Shown one piece after another: positions 24,909 to 35,026 of a stretch of 64,000 nucleotides of DNA. The first letter of the stretch is position 1; each line of letters opens with the position of its first letter. The stretch is from Karstenula rhodostoma CBS 690.94 (lineage: Eukaryota; Ascomycota; Dothideomycetes; Pleosporales; Didymosphaeriaceae). The notes below the pieces were generated by a model. The model was not told the DNA's origin and made no database searches. It was given only the letters and a program-made list of their open reading frames with translations. The stretch lies in NCBI GenBank assembly GCA_010093485.1, contig MU001502.1, forward strand, positions 392,057-456,056, read 5' to 3'. A program made the position numbers and the translations under genes.

Positions 24909-25895
24909 ATGAGGTTCTCATCTTTCATCCCGCTCGGCCTCTCGGCCCTTGCTCTGGCAGCACCTACACCTACCATCAAGAAGAATGGCCTCTACGCCCG
25001 CCAGAACGGAACTGGCTCGACCAACGGCACCGACGGCCCCATCGGCTATGCTAGCCAGAACGGAGGAACTACGGGTGGAGCTGGCGGCTCAGCTGTCTCT
25101 GTTTCATCGCTCGCGGAGCTCCAAGCAGCTGTCGAGGGTGACGAGGCCGCTGTCATCACCATCACTTCCAGCATCAAGGGTAACGGAGACAATGTGAAGA
25201 TCGGCTCCAACAAGTCCGTTCTCGGCAAGGACAGCTCCGTTGTTCTCGAGAACTTCACCCTTACTATCAAGGGAGCAAAGAACGTCATCCTCCGCAACCT
25301 TGCCATCCAGAAGGTTGTCGGCGCCGACGCCATCGCTGTCCAGAAGTCCACGAACGTGTGGCTTGACCACCTCGACGTTTCTTCCGACCGCGATCACGAC
25401 AAGGACTTCTACGATGGTCTCATCGACCTTACCCACGCCGCCGATTTCGTCACCATCTCCAACACCAAGATCCACGACCACTGGAAGGCCTCGCTCGTTG
25501 GTCACTCTGACAACAACGCCGCTGAGGATACCGGCTTCCTCCGCGTCACCTACCACAACAACCACTGGGAGAACATCAACTCTCGCGGCCCTTCGCTCCG
25601 CTTCGGAACTGGTCATTTCTTCAACAACTACTACAACGCCGTTGCTGACGGCATCAACGCTCGCCTCGGCGCCCAGGTCCTCGTTGAGAACAACGTTTGG
25701 GTCGACAGCAAGAAGCCTCTCTACAGCGTCGACAACGATGCCGGCGCTGTCGCTAGCGGCAACGACTTCGGCGGCGCTGAGAACACCGCCCCTGCGGGTA
25801 CCCTCAAGACCGTCCCGTACAGCTACGATCTCATTGAAGCTTCTGCTGTCAAGGCCGCCGTGGTCGGCACCGCTGGCAACACGCTCACGCTCTAG
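24909..25895 (+). CDS. secreted pectate lyase, polysaccharide lyase family 1
   Basis: A single-exon gene of 328 residues. Residues 1-18 are a signal peptide (MRFSSFIPLGLSALALAA) and the start is the ATG directly before it. A Gly/Thr/Asn-rich linker leads into the parallel beta-helix. The PL1 motifs are present: WLDH at 151-154, a calcium-site Asp-rich stretch (DRDHDKDFYDG) at 160-170, HDHWKASLVGHSD at 189-201, and the catalytic arginine region RGPSLR at 226-231. The enzyme cleaves polygalacturonate in the plant cell wall by beta-elimination and needs calcium. Third positions are strongly C-rich, suggesting high expression. It points to a plant-associated lifestyle. Confidence 0.96.
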   Translation: MRFSSFIPLGLSALALAAPTPTIKKNGLYARQNGTGSTNGTDGPIGYASQNGGTTGGAGGSAVSVSSLAELQAAVEGDEAAVITITSSIKGNGDNVKIGSNKSVLGKDSSVVLENFTLTIKGAKNVILRNLAIQKVVGADAIAVQKSTNVWLDHLDVSSDRDHDKDFYDGLIDLTHAADFVTISNTKIHDHWKASLVGHSDNNAAEDTGFLRVTYHNNHWENINSRGPSLRFGTGHFFNNYYNAVADGINARLGAQVLVENNVWVDSKKPLYSVDNDAGAVASGNDFGGAENTAPAGTLKTVPYSYDLIEASAVKAAVVGTAGNTLTL

Positions 25896-26079
25896 ATGAA
25901 ACATGTGTAGATGGGAATGGGATGAATCCCTCCTGATGAACAGGAGAAGAACAGTGATGGATTGGGGCTTGGTTGTGTATTTATTATCTTCACATTGTGC
26001 ATATTCTTTGCTGGACGAATAGAACCATGCTATCCTTACAAACCATCTCCGTGCTTTGTCCCCTCTTCCAGCCATTCCT

Positions 26080-27686
26080 TCAAATCGTATACAGATAACC
26101 AGGGTTGTGCTCGCCGAGCTCCTTAGCTTCCTGTTCCGACAACCCTTCAATCCTCCAGTCCTCCTCACCCGTCAGCTTCCTCTTGTTTGCGTTCCTAAAC
26201 CAAAAGTACAGCGACGTGTAGATGCAAAGGCCCAAACACAGCAGCCCAATCGTCGCACCGTACCCCGGGAAGTACGTAGGCGCGTAAGCGCTGCTAAACA
26301 AGAACGGAGCTGACACACCACTCGCATTGCCGATGGTGATTTGCATGCCGCTTGCGAAAGCGCGCTTCCCGTACCGCGGGTTGTTCAGCGCGATCCAGGA
26401 GAAGGCGAGCCCGGTTGACGTCCACAGCCCGAAGGCAACAACGAAGCATCCCGCGAAACTGACGCCAACACCTTGGTTGATGATTAACAGGATGTATCCG
26501 ACCATGCTAACGAGGTAGCCTCCGATGATGAAGATGCCGCGCTGCTGGATGCGATCGCTGTACCACGCGCAGAAGAGGTAGACGCCTGCGCCAGAAACAT
26601 ACACGGGCACTGTGAGCGCCTGGACGACCTGCCGCGACCAGCCTCCACCGATGCCGTCGATGATGGTGGGCAGGAAGACACTAAAACTGTACAGCATAGT
26701 CAAGCCGGTGAACTGCCCAATGGCAAAAGCGTACGTCTTCCAGTCCTTTGCGCCGGCAATGACGTCCTCTCTCCGCAGGAACTGCGCATTCTTCGTCTGA
26801 CCCACCTCCGCCTCGCGCGACCGCACCAGATTTGCCCGATCTTCCTCGGTGAGGAATTTGGCCGTCTCGGGGCTGTTGGGTAGCACGAAGAGGACCACGA
26901 CGGCGGTCAGCACCGTCGGCACGCCGTTGATCATGATGATCCATCGCCAGCCTGACCATCCCCTGGCGCCGTCCAGTTCTCCAATCGCATACGCGACGAG
27001 GCCCCCGACTGCGCCGGCAATCGCAGAGGTCCCGTAGAACCAGGCGTTGCGCAACGACAAGCTTTTCTTGTTGTAGAACATCGAGAGGTAGAGGATGACG
27101 CCGGGGAACAGACCGGCTTCGAAGGCTCCGAGGAGAAGGCGGCAAGCGATGAGGCCTGCGAAGTTCTCGACGAAGGAGGAAAAGGTGGCTACCATGCCCC
27201 ACGCGAAGAGAAGGCCGCCGAGGTATCTGGCTGGAGTCTCTTGATGATCAAGTTCGACGGAGTCTCGAAGAGCTGGGGGGGGGGGGGGGGTTAGTGAATG
27301 CGATACGAAGGGGTAGGTAGGCTTTGACGCACACAGTACGTGACGAAGAGAATGCCGACTGCGATCTGATACTGGCTGCCGGCGAGACCGAGATCCTCCT
27401 CCAGACCGTATAGACGAGCATTTCCGATGTTGACTAGTCATGTCAGCGTGTCCCTTGGCCAGAAATGAGCGACCGTACCCCGATCCATGAAGTTCATCAA
27501 GTAGACCCAGCATAGCATGGGAATGATCCGCAAATCGAGTTTCCTGAGGAGTCTCCGTTCCATCGCCACATCGACTTGCGGTATCGCTTCAGCATTTTCA
27601 AGTTCCACTTTCTCATATTGCTGAGGCGGTGTGGCAGTAGGATTTCCCGCCTTGGTGTCGCTCGACTTTCTGCTGTCGGAAGACAT
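26080..27686 (-). CDS. MFS permease, anion:cation symporter (Dal5-like), with frameshift
   Basis: Exons are 27479-27686, 27333-27433 and 26080-27272. The introns are 27434-27478 and 27273-27332; the second carries a 16-base C tract against its acceptor. The protein has about twelve helices with ACS-branch motifs: LDLRIIPMLCWVYLMNFMDR, VNIGNARLYGLEEDLGL and FETPSNLI in helix 2-3. Right after LIIKRLQP the frame breaks: the continuation (ARYLGGLLFAWGMVATFSSF) is in another frame and the original frame meets a stop. The break is at about 27226-27236 on a short CCAG repeat. The rest is intact to its stop. ACS members import allantoate, nicotinate, pantothenate and similar anions. Either a recent loss-of-function allele or a sequence error explains it; without the break it would have about 500 residues. 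Confidence 0.82.
27275..27290. repeat. 16-base poly-G run (poly-C in the intron)
   Basis: Sixteen G in a row on the plus strand, read as a C tract next to the CAG acceptor of the permease's second intron. It serves as the polypyrimidine tract and is prone to slippage. Confidence 0.9.
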
Positions 27687-29253
27687 GGCGCTGGGGTCAG
27701 AGCGGGATGAATAAGGGTATTGGACCAAGATTCGATTTGATGCAGCCGATTTTTTGGAAAAGTTCGTATGCAGATAGGTCGATTGTCTTGAGCCTTATAT
27801 ACGTCAAGGGAACGCGCTATGTACCCCGTGGGGTATGCCAAACATGCCATGGCCTGCGAAGTCTTGGAACTATTTCATGGGCATCGCTCGAGCGGAAGGC
27901 TTAACCCAAGCCTTGGGATTATGTACGGTAACATGGATACTATCAGCTTGCCCATACCTTACTGCGCTCAGCAAAGAGTTAGCAACAGCTCCGATGGCTC
28001 ACTTGCCTGTAGAGCGCAGCCTCGGGCAACCGTCGAAGCTACTATTCACATCTTACTACGTTGATCGTATGACCATGACCACCTGCGTTCAAGAATCGAT
28101 TGGCAGCTTTGGATAGTTCGCATCTGCACAGTAGATGTTGAGAGGACGCAGTTCTTGCTTAGTATTGATGAAAAGCATCTTCTTTCCCAGATCGATGGCT
28201 TGGAAGTACCCAGTCCCTTGGTCTGGGTCAAGGCGTTGTGCACGTGCATGCAAGGGCAATCTTCCTATGCAGTCATAGGTCGCCGTCAACGCTATAGGTG
28301 CCGTTATAGGTTCAGTCTTGGGTATCGCAGAATCCAAGCAGAGGGGTTGTTGGGTATTGCAATGATAGCTACAATTCGACAAGCACTGCCGGTACCCTTG
28401 CTCAAGGGGATAGTGGTGATTGGTGCTAGAGGATCGGGGGGTCCGCTTGGGTCTTGGACGGATACTGGTGATTTTGGTACTCCAGCTGTTGTCCAAGATG
28501 CCATGGCCTTAGCTTACGTAGGGGTGGCTTTTTAGCGCGCTGTGGCTGTGCCGGGCTACCGGGATGTCTGATGTTCACGCCGAGGCGTCCTTCGCCAATA
28601 TTATTGTCAGCCTCTCCCTATCCCGACCCCATGTTGAGAACACTTCTTTTGGAGAGCTGCAGCGATGGTGTTTCAAGCTGTCTCGCTGCTAGCCGCGTCA
28701 TAGTCTGCGTCCCATGAGTTCTCTCTGTGGGCGGCTGGGCAACGACTCTTATAAGATTTGATTAGCCGCTCAAGGTTCCGATACGGTTTTGCCATCGTCA
28801 AACAAGTCCTCGACCCCGGTCGATGCAATCGTAGGGGGTGCCATCGGCGGCGTTGCGGCGTTAACTCTCAGGCGCACTGAACATAACCTCTTCCGACGAA
28901 GGCGCCGCAGTTCTCGGAGGAATGAGACTGTGTATGTCGAGCGCAAGTTCGTGGCAATGCACCAAACGGACGAATATCATGCAGTCCACGGAGCTGACAC
29001 ACGAAGCCAAAAGACTAAGATTGGGGAACTATCGGCGAGGCAAGTTCCAGTGCAATTTTCAAGTTCGTAGCCTAGGAGCCTGCCCACTGCCAGTCAGGTC
29101 AACAGAACAAATATGTGCTGTGGCTACCATTGAATATTGATTGAGGTAACTATGGTGGTTCCATCTAGAAATTGTAGCCACGATCAGAGGGTAAAGACAT
29201 CTACAGAATCAAAATCGCCTGCTCCATAGCTTAACCGCCAAATCCTTCTGCAT
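27687..29253. other. gene-poor region with a decayed gene fragment
   Basis: About 1.57 kb between the Dal5-like permease and the solute-binding protein gene. It should hold the permease promoter on its left. The only interpretable content is a relic of a membrane-protein tail at about 28780-29070. Open frames at 28089-28504 on the minus strand show no recognisable motif. Confidence 0.55.
28780..29070 (+). pseudogene. relic of a single-pass membrane protein C terminus
   Basis: The frame starting near 28780 reads SSNKSSTPVDAIVGGAIGG, then VAALTLRR, then a run of arginines and a polar tail ending near KIGELSARQVPVQF. Many fungal surface receptors of the Mid2/WSC type have exactly this order: Ser/Thr-rich linker, small-residue transmembrane helix (AIVGG-GG-A), arginine stop-transfer and acidic tail. 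Here the helix is cut short to about 13 residues, no ATG lies in frame upstream and no ectodomain is visible. I read it as the remains of a decayed gene. A short functional exon of an unseen gene is possible but unlikely. Confidence 0.4.
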
Positions 29254-30353
29254 TTACAAATCATCCTCAAGAGGGCTGATACCCTGCGCAGTTCCAAGCC
29301 TCGTCTCGAACCAGAAACGAAGCCTCTCAACGTTGGCCCTGTCTAGCATGAAAGGAAGGAAGCTAGTCACATTGGTGTTCTTCTCTTCGAAGATATTTGG
29401 GAAATTCGCTGGAGCATCGGTACGCACGGTCCACTTAGGCGTAGCGAACTGGAATTCATCACTGAGGATGTAGTTGTGGAGCAGTTTCGCACCCTCGGGA
29501 TGAGGAGCATCTTTCAGGATTGCTGCAGTCTGGGGCCAGGTGACAAATGGCGCATCCGTCGGTCGGGAAGTGTTTACGTTAGTGCTACGGCCACCGGTGC
29601 CGAAGGCGGCGATGTATGAGGTATTGGCCAAGGCGAGCTGGTTCCCGGGCGTGGCGCTTCCCCGTACCCATTTCGGGTTCTGCGCAATCAGGGCATCGAA
29701 CCATTTGACACCGAGCTTCTTGATACTGAGTGACTGTTAGTGACCATGACCAGTTGCAGAATGTAATGACAGGGCTGAAACACTTACACAAGATCGAAAG
29801 CGTAGAGAACGGCGTCGTCATCGTTGGGATAAGTGAGGATGAGCTTGTCTTTCAACTCCGGTAAGAGCGCATCGGAAAAGTCGGCGAGGCTACTATTGTA
29901 TTTGGCTGGGTTCCAGGAAGTACTCCAGCCAAATATGGAGTATCCGTAGTATGCGCCTTCAGGATCCTTGAACTCTGGGGCGACGTTTGCGAACTCGCTG
30001 GGCTTATAATTGAGAAGGGCACCCTCCTTCTTCCAGCGAGGGTAGTCGTGTAGCGTCTGCAGAATGATACTGTCAACGTATACGTTCTTGTTGGCGATCT
30101 GGTCATCGAGGTTGGAGTCGTGGTATTTTGATAGGTCGACAGTCACGTTGAGGGTGATTCCGGGGAAGCGCGCCTCGAAAGCCTTCTTCAATCCGGTTTG
30201 CTGGGTCTTCTCATCACCTCCATGCCAGAGGGTAACGACGCCTCCTTCCTTCAGAGCAGCCTGGTAAATCTCATCAAGAGTGCGGTTCTCGGAACTGCTG
30301 CCAAGCGTGGTAGTTACAAGAGTCGAAAGGGCGAGTACGATTGGCGAACGCAT
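29254..30353 (-). CDS. secreted solute-binding protein (periplasmic binding protein II fold)
   Basis: Two exons (29788-30353, 29254-29725; intron 29726-29787, GTAAGT...CAG) give 345 residues. Residues 1-18 are a signal peptide (MRSPIVLALSTLVTTTLG). The mature part resembles bacterial ABC-transporter binding proteins of the iron/putrescine/2-aminoethylphosphonate type: EGGVVTLWHGGDEKTQQTGL, FEARFPGITLNVTVDLS, and later WFDALIAQNPKWVRG and HPEGAKLLHNYIL. Fungi have no partner ABC importer of that kind, so the protein probably acts outside the cell or in the wall, by binding a small molecule for another permease or as an enzyme-like scavenger. Old transfer from bacteria is likely for the family as a whole. 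It sits in the candidate nitrogen cluster. Confidence 0.9.
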
Positions 30354-31108
30354 CTTAGATAGACGAACAGTTGTTCCGGGTGCGAGAGGAAACGAAATAA
30401 TCACAGCAATTGAAGTTGGGGCTTCTTTCCATTTTATAAGGGTTGTAACCAAACTTCAGTCGATTCGTGGATCCAAGAAAATACATGAGCACCCTGGGCC
30501 TCAGCTGGGCGGTATTACACGGAACTCTTCCGCGCTATCCAAAGGTCCGGATGACGTACAGGGATGTTCAGGGTTTCCTGACAAATGTGTACCACATGCA
30601 TGCAAACGGCTGCGCTCGACCCTCCATAATGTAGGTGCGTTTCCAGGAATCGGTCCGACCCGCACCCATTCCAGCTAGTTTCGCTGCTGCGCCCGTAAAA
30701 ATCATTTCGGGGGGATGTCGGTGCAATACTTGACCAAGTTTATGATGATCACTTGCATGATGCATTACAACTTTTTGAACCTCATCGCGTGCTTTTGCAC
30801 TACCACCTGCCTCTTACTGCGGCCCTTCTGCGATGTGGTCATTCAACTTCAATGAAAATAATCGGTCCTATAACTCGGACCATCAGGGTGACGACGACGA
30901 CGGGCTGTTGATATTTTGATTGCCGCTAAGCCAGTGTTTCATGGTAAGAGCTTAATTAAACGGGAATCCTTGGACTAAGGAGTGTAGATCTTGTCACCTG
31001 ACACCGACCTTTGATGGAACAGAAGGTCTGGTGACTTGTGGCAGCAGAAAGAGGTTGGCCATTCAACACGATATCTGCTAATCATCTGTCGGTCATGCAC
31101 ACTGCTTT
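30354..31108. other. intergenic region upstream of the solute-binding protein gene
   Basis: About 750 bases with no gene. An AGATAG motif (GATA-factor type) lies at 30355-30361, close to the start codon of the solute-binding protein gene. Confidence 0.5.
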
Positions 31109-32764
31109 TCACATGATTCTCCAATCATTCGACCTCTCCCATGCAAAGGCCGCCTCGTAAACCACCATCTCCTCCCACCACTTGCCTATGATCTGCATAC
31201 TGACCGGCAACTTGACGTTGTCCTTCACACCTGGTCCTTCCACCACTGGTAACATTCCAATGGGCATGGCCAGCACTGGATGACCGCTTTGGTTGAATGG
31301 TGCTGTGTTGGACGTCAATCCGACTTGCTTTTTGATTTGCTCAAGAGGTGCAGCGTCAGGCGCTGTATGGCTGGAGGCAACATAGGGCAGCGTTGGCGTT
31401 AGAAGAAGATCGTATGAATCGAGCGCTGTATCGTATGCGTCTCGTAACTGACGAGAAAGATTCGTGGCTTTAGCGAGCAGCAACGGAAAGTTTTGCACCG
31501 CGTACAGACCATTCAAATATATGTTCTTCGTCGAGACGTAGGCTTGATCCCAATTCTCCTGCGCCATTGGATGGAGAAGAGCGTTAAGGCTGAGCATCTG
31601 GTGACCTCTTCGGCCAAACGAGCCTGAGGTCTTTACAAGGAAGCCTCCAACTTTGCTTATGCCTGTCCATATCGCTGCTCCCTTGGCATGGATCGGTATT
31701 GACACTTCCTCTACGGTAGCGCCAAGCTCTTCGAATTTGGACACAGCAGCCTTGAAAGTTTCGATGACGCGAGGGTCTGTTGCTGGCGTGGAGAGTGATT
31801 CAGTAATGATTGCAAACTTCTTTCCTGAAAGCGGCTTGTCGCCCGACAGCGTCTGCACTGAACTGTAAGCTGGCACTTTGGACGGATCAGGCGCGGCGAA
31901 AGATCGGTCATCGATGTTGTCGCTACCGGCAATGGCTTCGAGAAATACAGCGTTGTCCAATACTGTCCGAGTCATGGGGCCTAGATGATCGTTTGTTGGC
32001 TCATTGCTTCCGCTACCGGTATATGGTACAAGCCCAAAAGTAGGTTTCATGCCGACGATACCACAGTTGGCTGCCGGAACCCGAATGCTTCCCCCTTGGT
32101 CTGCACCAATCGCACCCCAGACCTCACCTAAGGCGACAAGTACACCTGAGCCACTCGAGCTACCACCAGAACTGTACCCCTTCGCAAAAGGGCTTTCTAC
32201 CACACCGGTACCGGATGAGTGACTTGTGGCTGAGTGGCACATGTTTTCGCACACGGCCTTGCCTGAGATCTCGCCTCCCGCTTCAAGAATCCGTGTAACG
32301 ACTGTTGCGTCGCAATCTGGCACGTATCCCTTGATGAAGTTTGTACCAAGTAGCATAGGAACGTCTTTGACCGCAACGTTGTCTTTGAGGGCGAAAGTCT
32401 TGCCCTGAAGTTTCCCGCTCTTTGCTTGCCTGTCCGCAATTCGACATCTCCATGCCCAAGCACCGTGGGGATTCTCAGACTTTTTTGGGAAATGCACGTT
32501 CTCCCTCGGAAAGCGTTCTTGATCCACTGGTGGAACATAGTCTAGGTATCACTCTCAGTAGAGCTCGATCGATATCGAAACAAGAGCTATCTTACCGTCC
32601 ATCGCCATCAGTTGCTCGCTAGCATCGTGGAAGACGGCTAACAGGCGAGTGTAAGCTTCCTTCTCCGAAGCCTCTATGCTGACTCCGAGCTGCGAACATA
32701 ATCTATCCACGGTCTCGGATGTGACCGGATTCCCTTGAGCAGCTTCTAGAGAGAAAACCGACAT
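31109..32764 (-). CDS. amidase (amidase signature family)
   Basis: Two exons (32596-32764, 31109-32541; intron 32542-32595) give 533 residues. The N-terminal part (SETVDRLCSQLGVSIEASEK) leads to MDDYVPPVDQERFPREN across the splice. The catalytic lysine is in FALKDNVAVKDVP. The Gly/Ser-rich signature is GYSSGGSSSGSGVLVALGE, with the cis-serine there and the nucleophilic serine in DQGGSIRVPAA. Amidases of this type hydrolyse small amides to acid plus ammonia. There is no targeting signal, so the enzyme should be cytosolic. It is divergent from the PuuE-like gene and shares its GATA-rich promoter, which suggests joint use in nitrogen supply. A possible extra 5' intron that would remove the chosen ATG is discussed under rejected items. 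Confidence 0.93.
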
Positions 32765-33321
32765 ATTCGTTAGTAGAACAGAAGACTGCGATTTACCTTG
32801 GATGTTGGACCAAAACGTGGCAGTCCCGCGATGCACTATTGTACCTATATAAGCATCGTTTGTCGCGCCGAACTGCCGCCTTTGCGCGCATCTCGATAGC
32901 CGCTCTTCTCCGGAGGCAGCCCCGACATTTTGGTCGCTATCATGTCGTTGTCTTGCGCTTTTCGGCGGCCTTTGGATAGTCTTTGTCGACAACCCTTTTC
33001 GGAGGCCTTTTTCGGAGGTCCGACGGAGCGATAGGCGATAAGGAGTGGTGCCAGGATGTAGGTGGGGCTGTCGGATGTAGACTTCCACTGCCCGACAACC
33101 CGATAAGGCATCTCCCAATCGTGCTTGGCCATTGTACTCTATTACAGAAGACGATAGGCAAGGTTTCTGTGGAGTGAGCGATGAAGTTGGAGACCTTGAT
33201 GCCAAATTTAAGCGTATAAGACGCACCCAAAGAAGCCCTATCGCGTTTTCAACGTCCAGCCATAATTGTGCCTCTAGCCAACCTAGGCAATTCAAACCTT
33301 CAGGAAGAGGTCACTACCACC
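32765..33321. promoter_or_regulatory. GATA-rich divergent promoter between amidase and PuuE-like gene
   Basis: A 557-base region between two diverging start codons. HGATAR-type motifs occur at about 32893-32898 (CGATAG), 32936-32941 (TGATAG on the minus strand), 33029-33034, 33036-33041 (CGATAA), 33101-33106 (CGATAA) and 33152-33157. Such motifs bind AreA/NIT2, the GATA factor that switches on nitrogen-scavenging genes. TATA-like elements face both ways: TATATA at 32846-32851 for the amidase and TATAAG at 33215-33220 for the hydrolase. The motif count is direct observation; control by AreA is inference. Confidence 0.6.
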
Positions 33322-34518
33322 ATGGTCCATGTTGAAGAGTCTCTGCAGTTGCCCCGTGACTTCGAAGGTACGATCTACACTGAAACTAGGTCGGGCCAAC
33401 TTGGCTAACGGTGCATCAGGATTTGGAGAGCATGGTCACGATGCACAATGGCCCAATGGAGCGCGTATCGCCGTATCCTTTGTCCTCAACTATGAAGAGG
33501 GTGGAGAGCGGAATCCTCTTGATGGGGACAAGACTAGCGAGGAGTATCTCTGGGAGAAGGGACCTTCGGGTGGCGGTCGAGAATACCGGCACTTGAATGG
33601 CGAACAGGATTTTGAATACGGTAGCCGCTGTGGTGCGTGGCGCATACACCGTCTGATGAAGGAGTTTGGATGGAACATGACTCTCTGGGCGATCGCCGTA
33701 GCAATGGAAAGGAATCCGACCTTTGCAAAGGCATGCGTAAGAGACGGCCATGAGATAGGCGCACACGGGTACAGATGGCTTGATATCTGGGATTATTCTT
33801 TGGAAGATGACAAAGCATACATCAAGAAGACTTGCAAAGCATTGGAGGCAGCAACGGGTAAGGCCGGTTCTCAACTTGGAAAAAATCATATGCTAACGTG
33901 GGTGAACTCAGGTGAATTTCCAGGTAATCCCGGGACCCCTTCAAAATTAAGTACATATGCTAAGTAACCAAAAGTTGGTGCCTACTTCGGCCGCGGGACA
34001 CCGAATACGGCCAACTTGTTGCCCATCATGTGGAAAGAGATGGGCCATAAGATGCTTTACACTTCAGAGGTGTATAACGAAGATTCACCATATTGGATAG
34101 ACCTTCCATGGGAAAAAGAGTTGCCTGACGAAGAGAAAGAAGGCTTGCTCATGGTTCCTTATAACTATGACTGTAAGCAACAGACCTCTGCAAAATTTGT
34201 TGGTGAAGTCGCTAACAGCGCGAAGGCAACGATGGAAAGTTTCACATGCTACCGGGGTTCGTCAGCAGTGCCGGAAATACTTATGAACAGTATCTGAAAG
34301 ACACATTCGATTGTCTTTACCGGGAAGGGGGCAAGATGATGACGATACCTCTTCATTCTCGAATTGCTGGCAAGCCTGGACGATCAGAAAGTCTCCGGAA
34401 ATTCATGCAGTATATCTCAGAGAAGGAAGGGGTTTGGGTGGCGACACGAAGAGACATTGCGAAGCACTACCACTCGACTTTTCCCTACCGTCCAGGGTCA
34501 AAGACTGGAGGGGAGTAG
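33322..34518 (+). CDS. PuuE-type polysaccharide deacetylase-fold hydrolase (allantoinase-like)
   Basis: Five exons (33322-33367, 33420-33857, 33912-33923, 33975-34172, 34226-34518) give 328 residues. The third exon is a 12-base microexon that joins AATGEFP to VGAYFGRGTP in frame. The protein has the NodB fold with the PuuE signature: RIAVSFVLNYEEGGERNPLD, then EIGAHGYRWLD with metal-ligand histidines, NYDCNDGKFHM, and MMTIPLHSRIAGKPGR near the end. Bacterial PuuE opens the allantoin ring; fungal relatives are annotated as chitin or polysaccharide deacetylases but lack a signal peptide, as here. A cytosolic C-N hydrolase acting on a ureide or cyclic amide fits the neighbours (amidase, NCS1 permease). 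The exact substrate is not proven. Confidence 0.9.
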
Positions 34519-35026
34519 GCGACGCAATGGGCAGCATCTTGGATGGCAGCACTCACACATTCCTGCTACTCTCTATCATTGTCCTTGAGTGATATCCAAA
34601 CAGTTATTGCCAACATTTTCATATCTTTGCCCAAGTTTGACACATCTCCTCTGTGGATGGCCTCATTGTAACTTGACCTTGGACGCATGAGCTAAATTAG
34701 TAAGATTGCGGCCGCCAGGAATACGTATTGCCTGTCCGTGAGCTGTCGTTGCCGACTAATATCCCGGACCGTTGCCAGAACACACAATACAAGATTGTAA
34801 ATGTGGCTTTGTTCTAGCGCGATAAGCTAGCGTGGCGTAGCCCCTCGTCGTTAGGATGTAGATCCCTGCAGGTCCTTATCGTGGATGAACATGTGGGAAT
34901 CTGTAGCCTACCTAGGTGTGCGATTGTTCTTCGTAACCTGATATAATATGCAGTGCAGCTGTTACATTCTCCCCTGCGTTCCTACCATCATTCAAAGCAT
35001 CGACCTATAATAAAGTACCACCAGTG
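34519..35026. promoter_or_regulatory. intergenic region and promoter of the Zn2Cys6 gene
   Basis: 508 bases with no gene. GATAAG occurs at 34821-34826 and its reverse complement near 34876-34881, both upstream of the regulator start, consistent with GATA-factor control of the regulator itself. Confidence 0.5.

Noticed and set aside
25104..26168. 354-residue open frame on the minus strand
   Set aside because: It is antisense to the pectate lyase gene; the C-rich third positions of that gene remove stops on the other strand. No motif.
28089..28504. Overlapping minus-strand frames of 66 and 135 residues
   Set aside because: No recognisable motif, no convincing start context and no splice pattern joining them into a gene.
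32741..32792. Possible 5' intron of the amidase gene with a good CTAAC branch site and CTCTCTAG acceptor
   Set aside because: It would remove the only suitable ATG and leave no in-frame start nearby, and the TATA-like element at 32846-32851 puts the start of transcription close to the chosen ATG. RNA reads would settle it.
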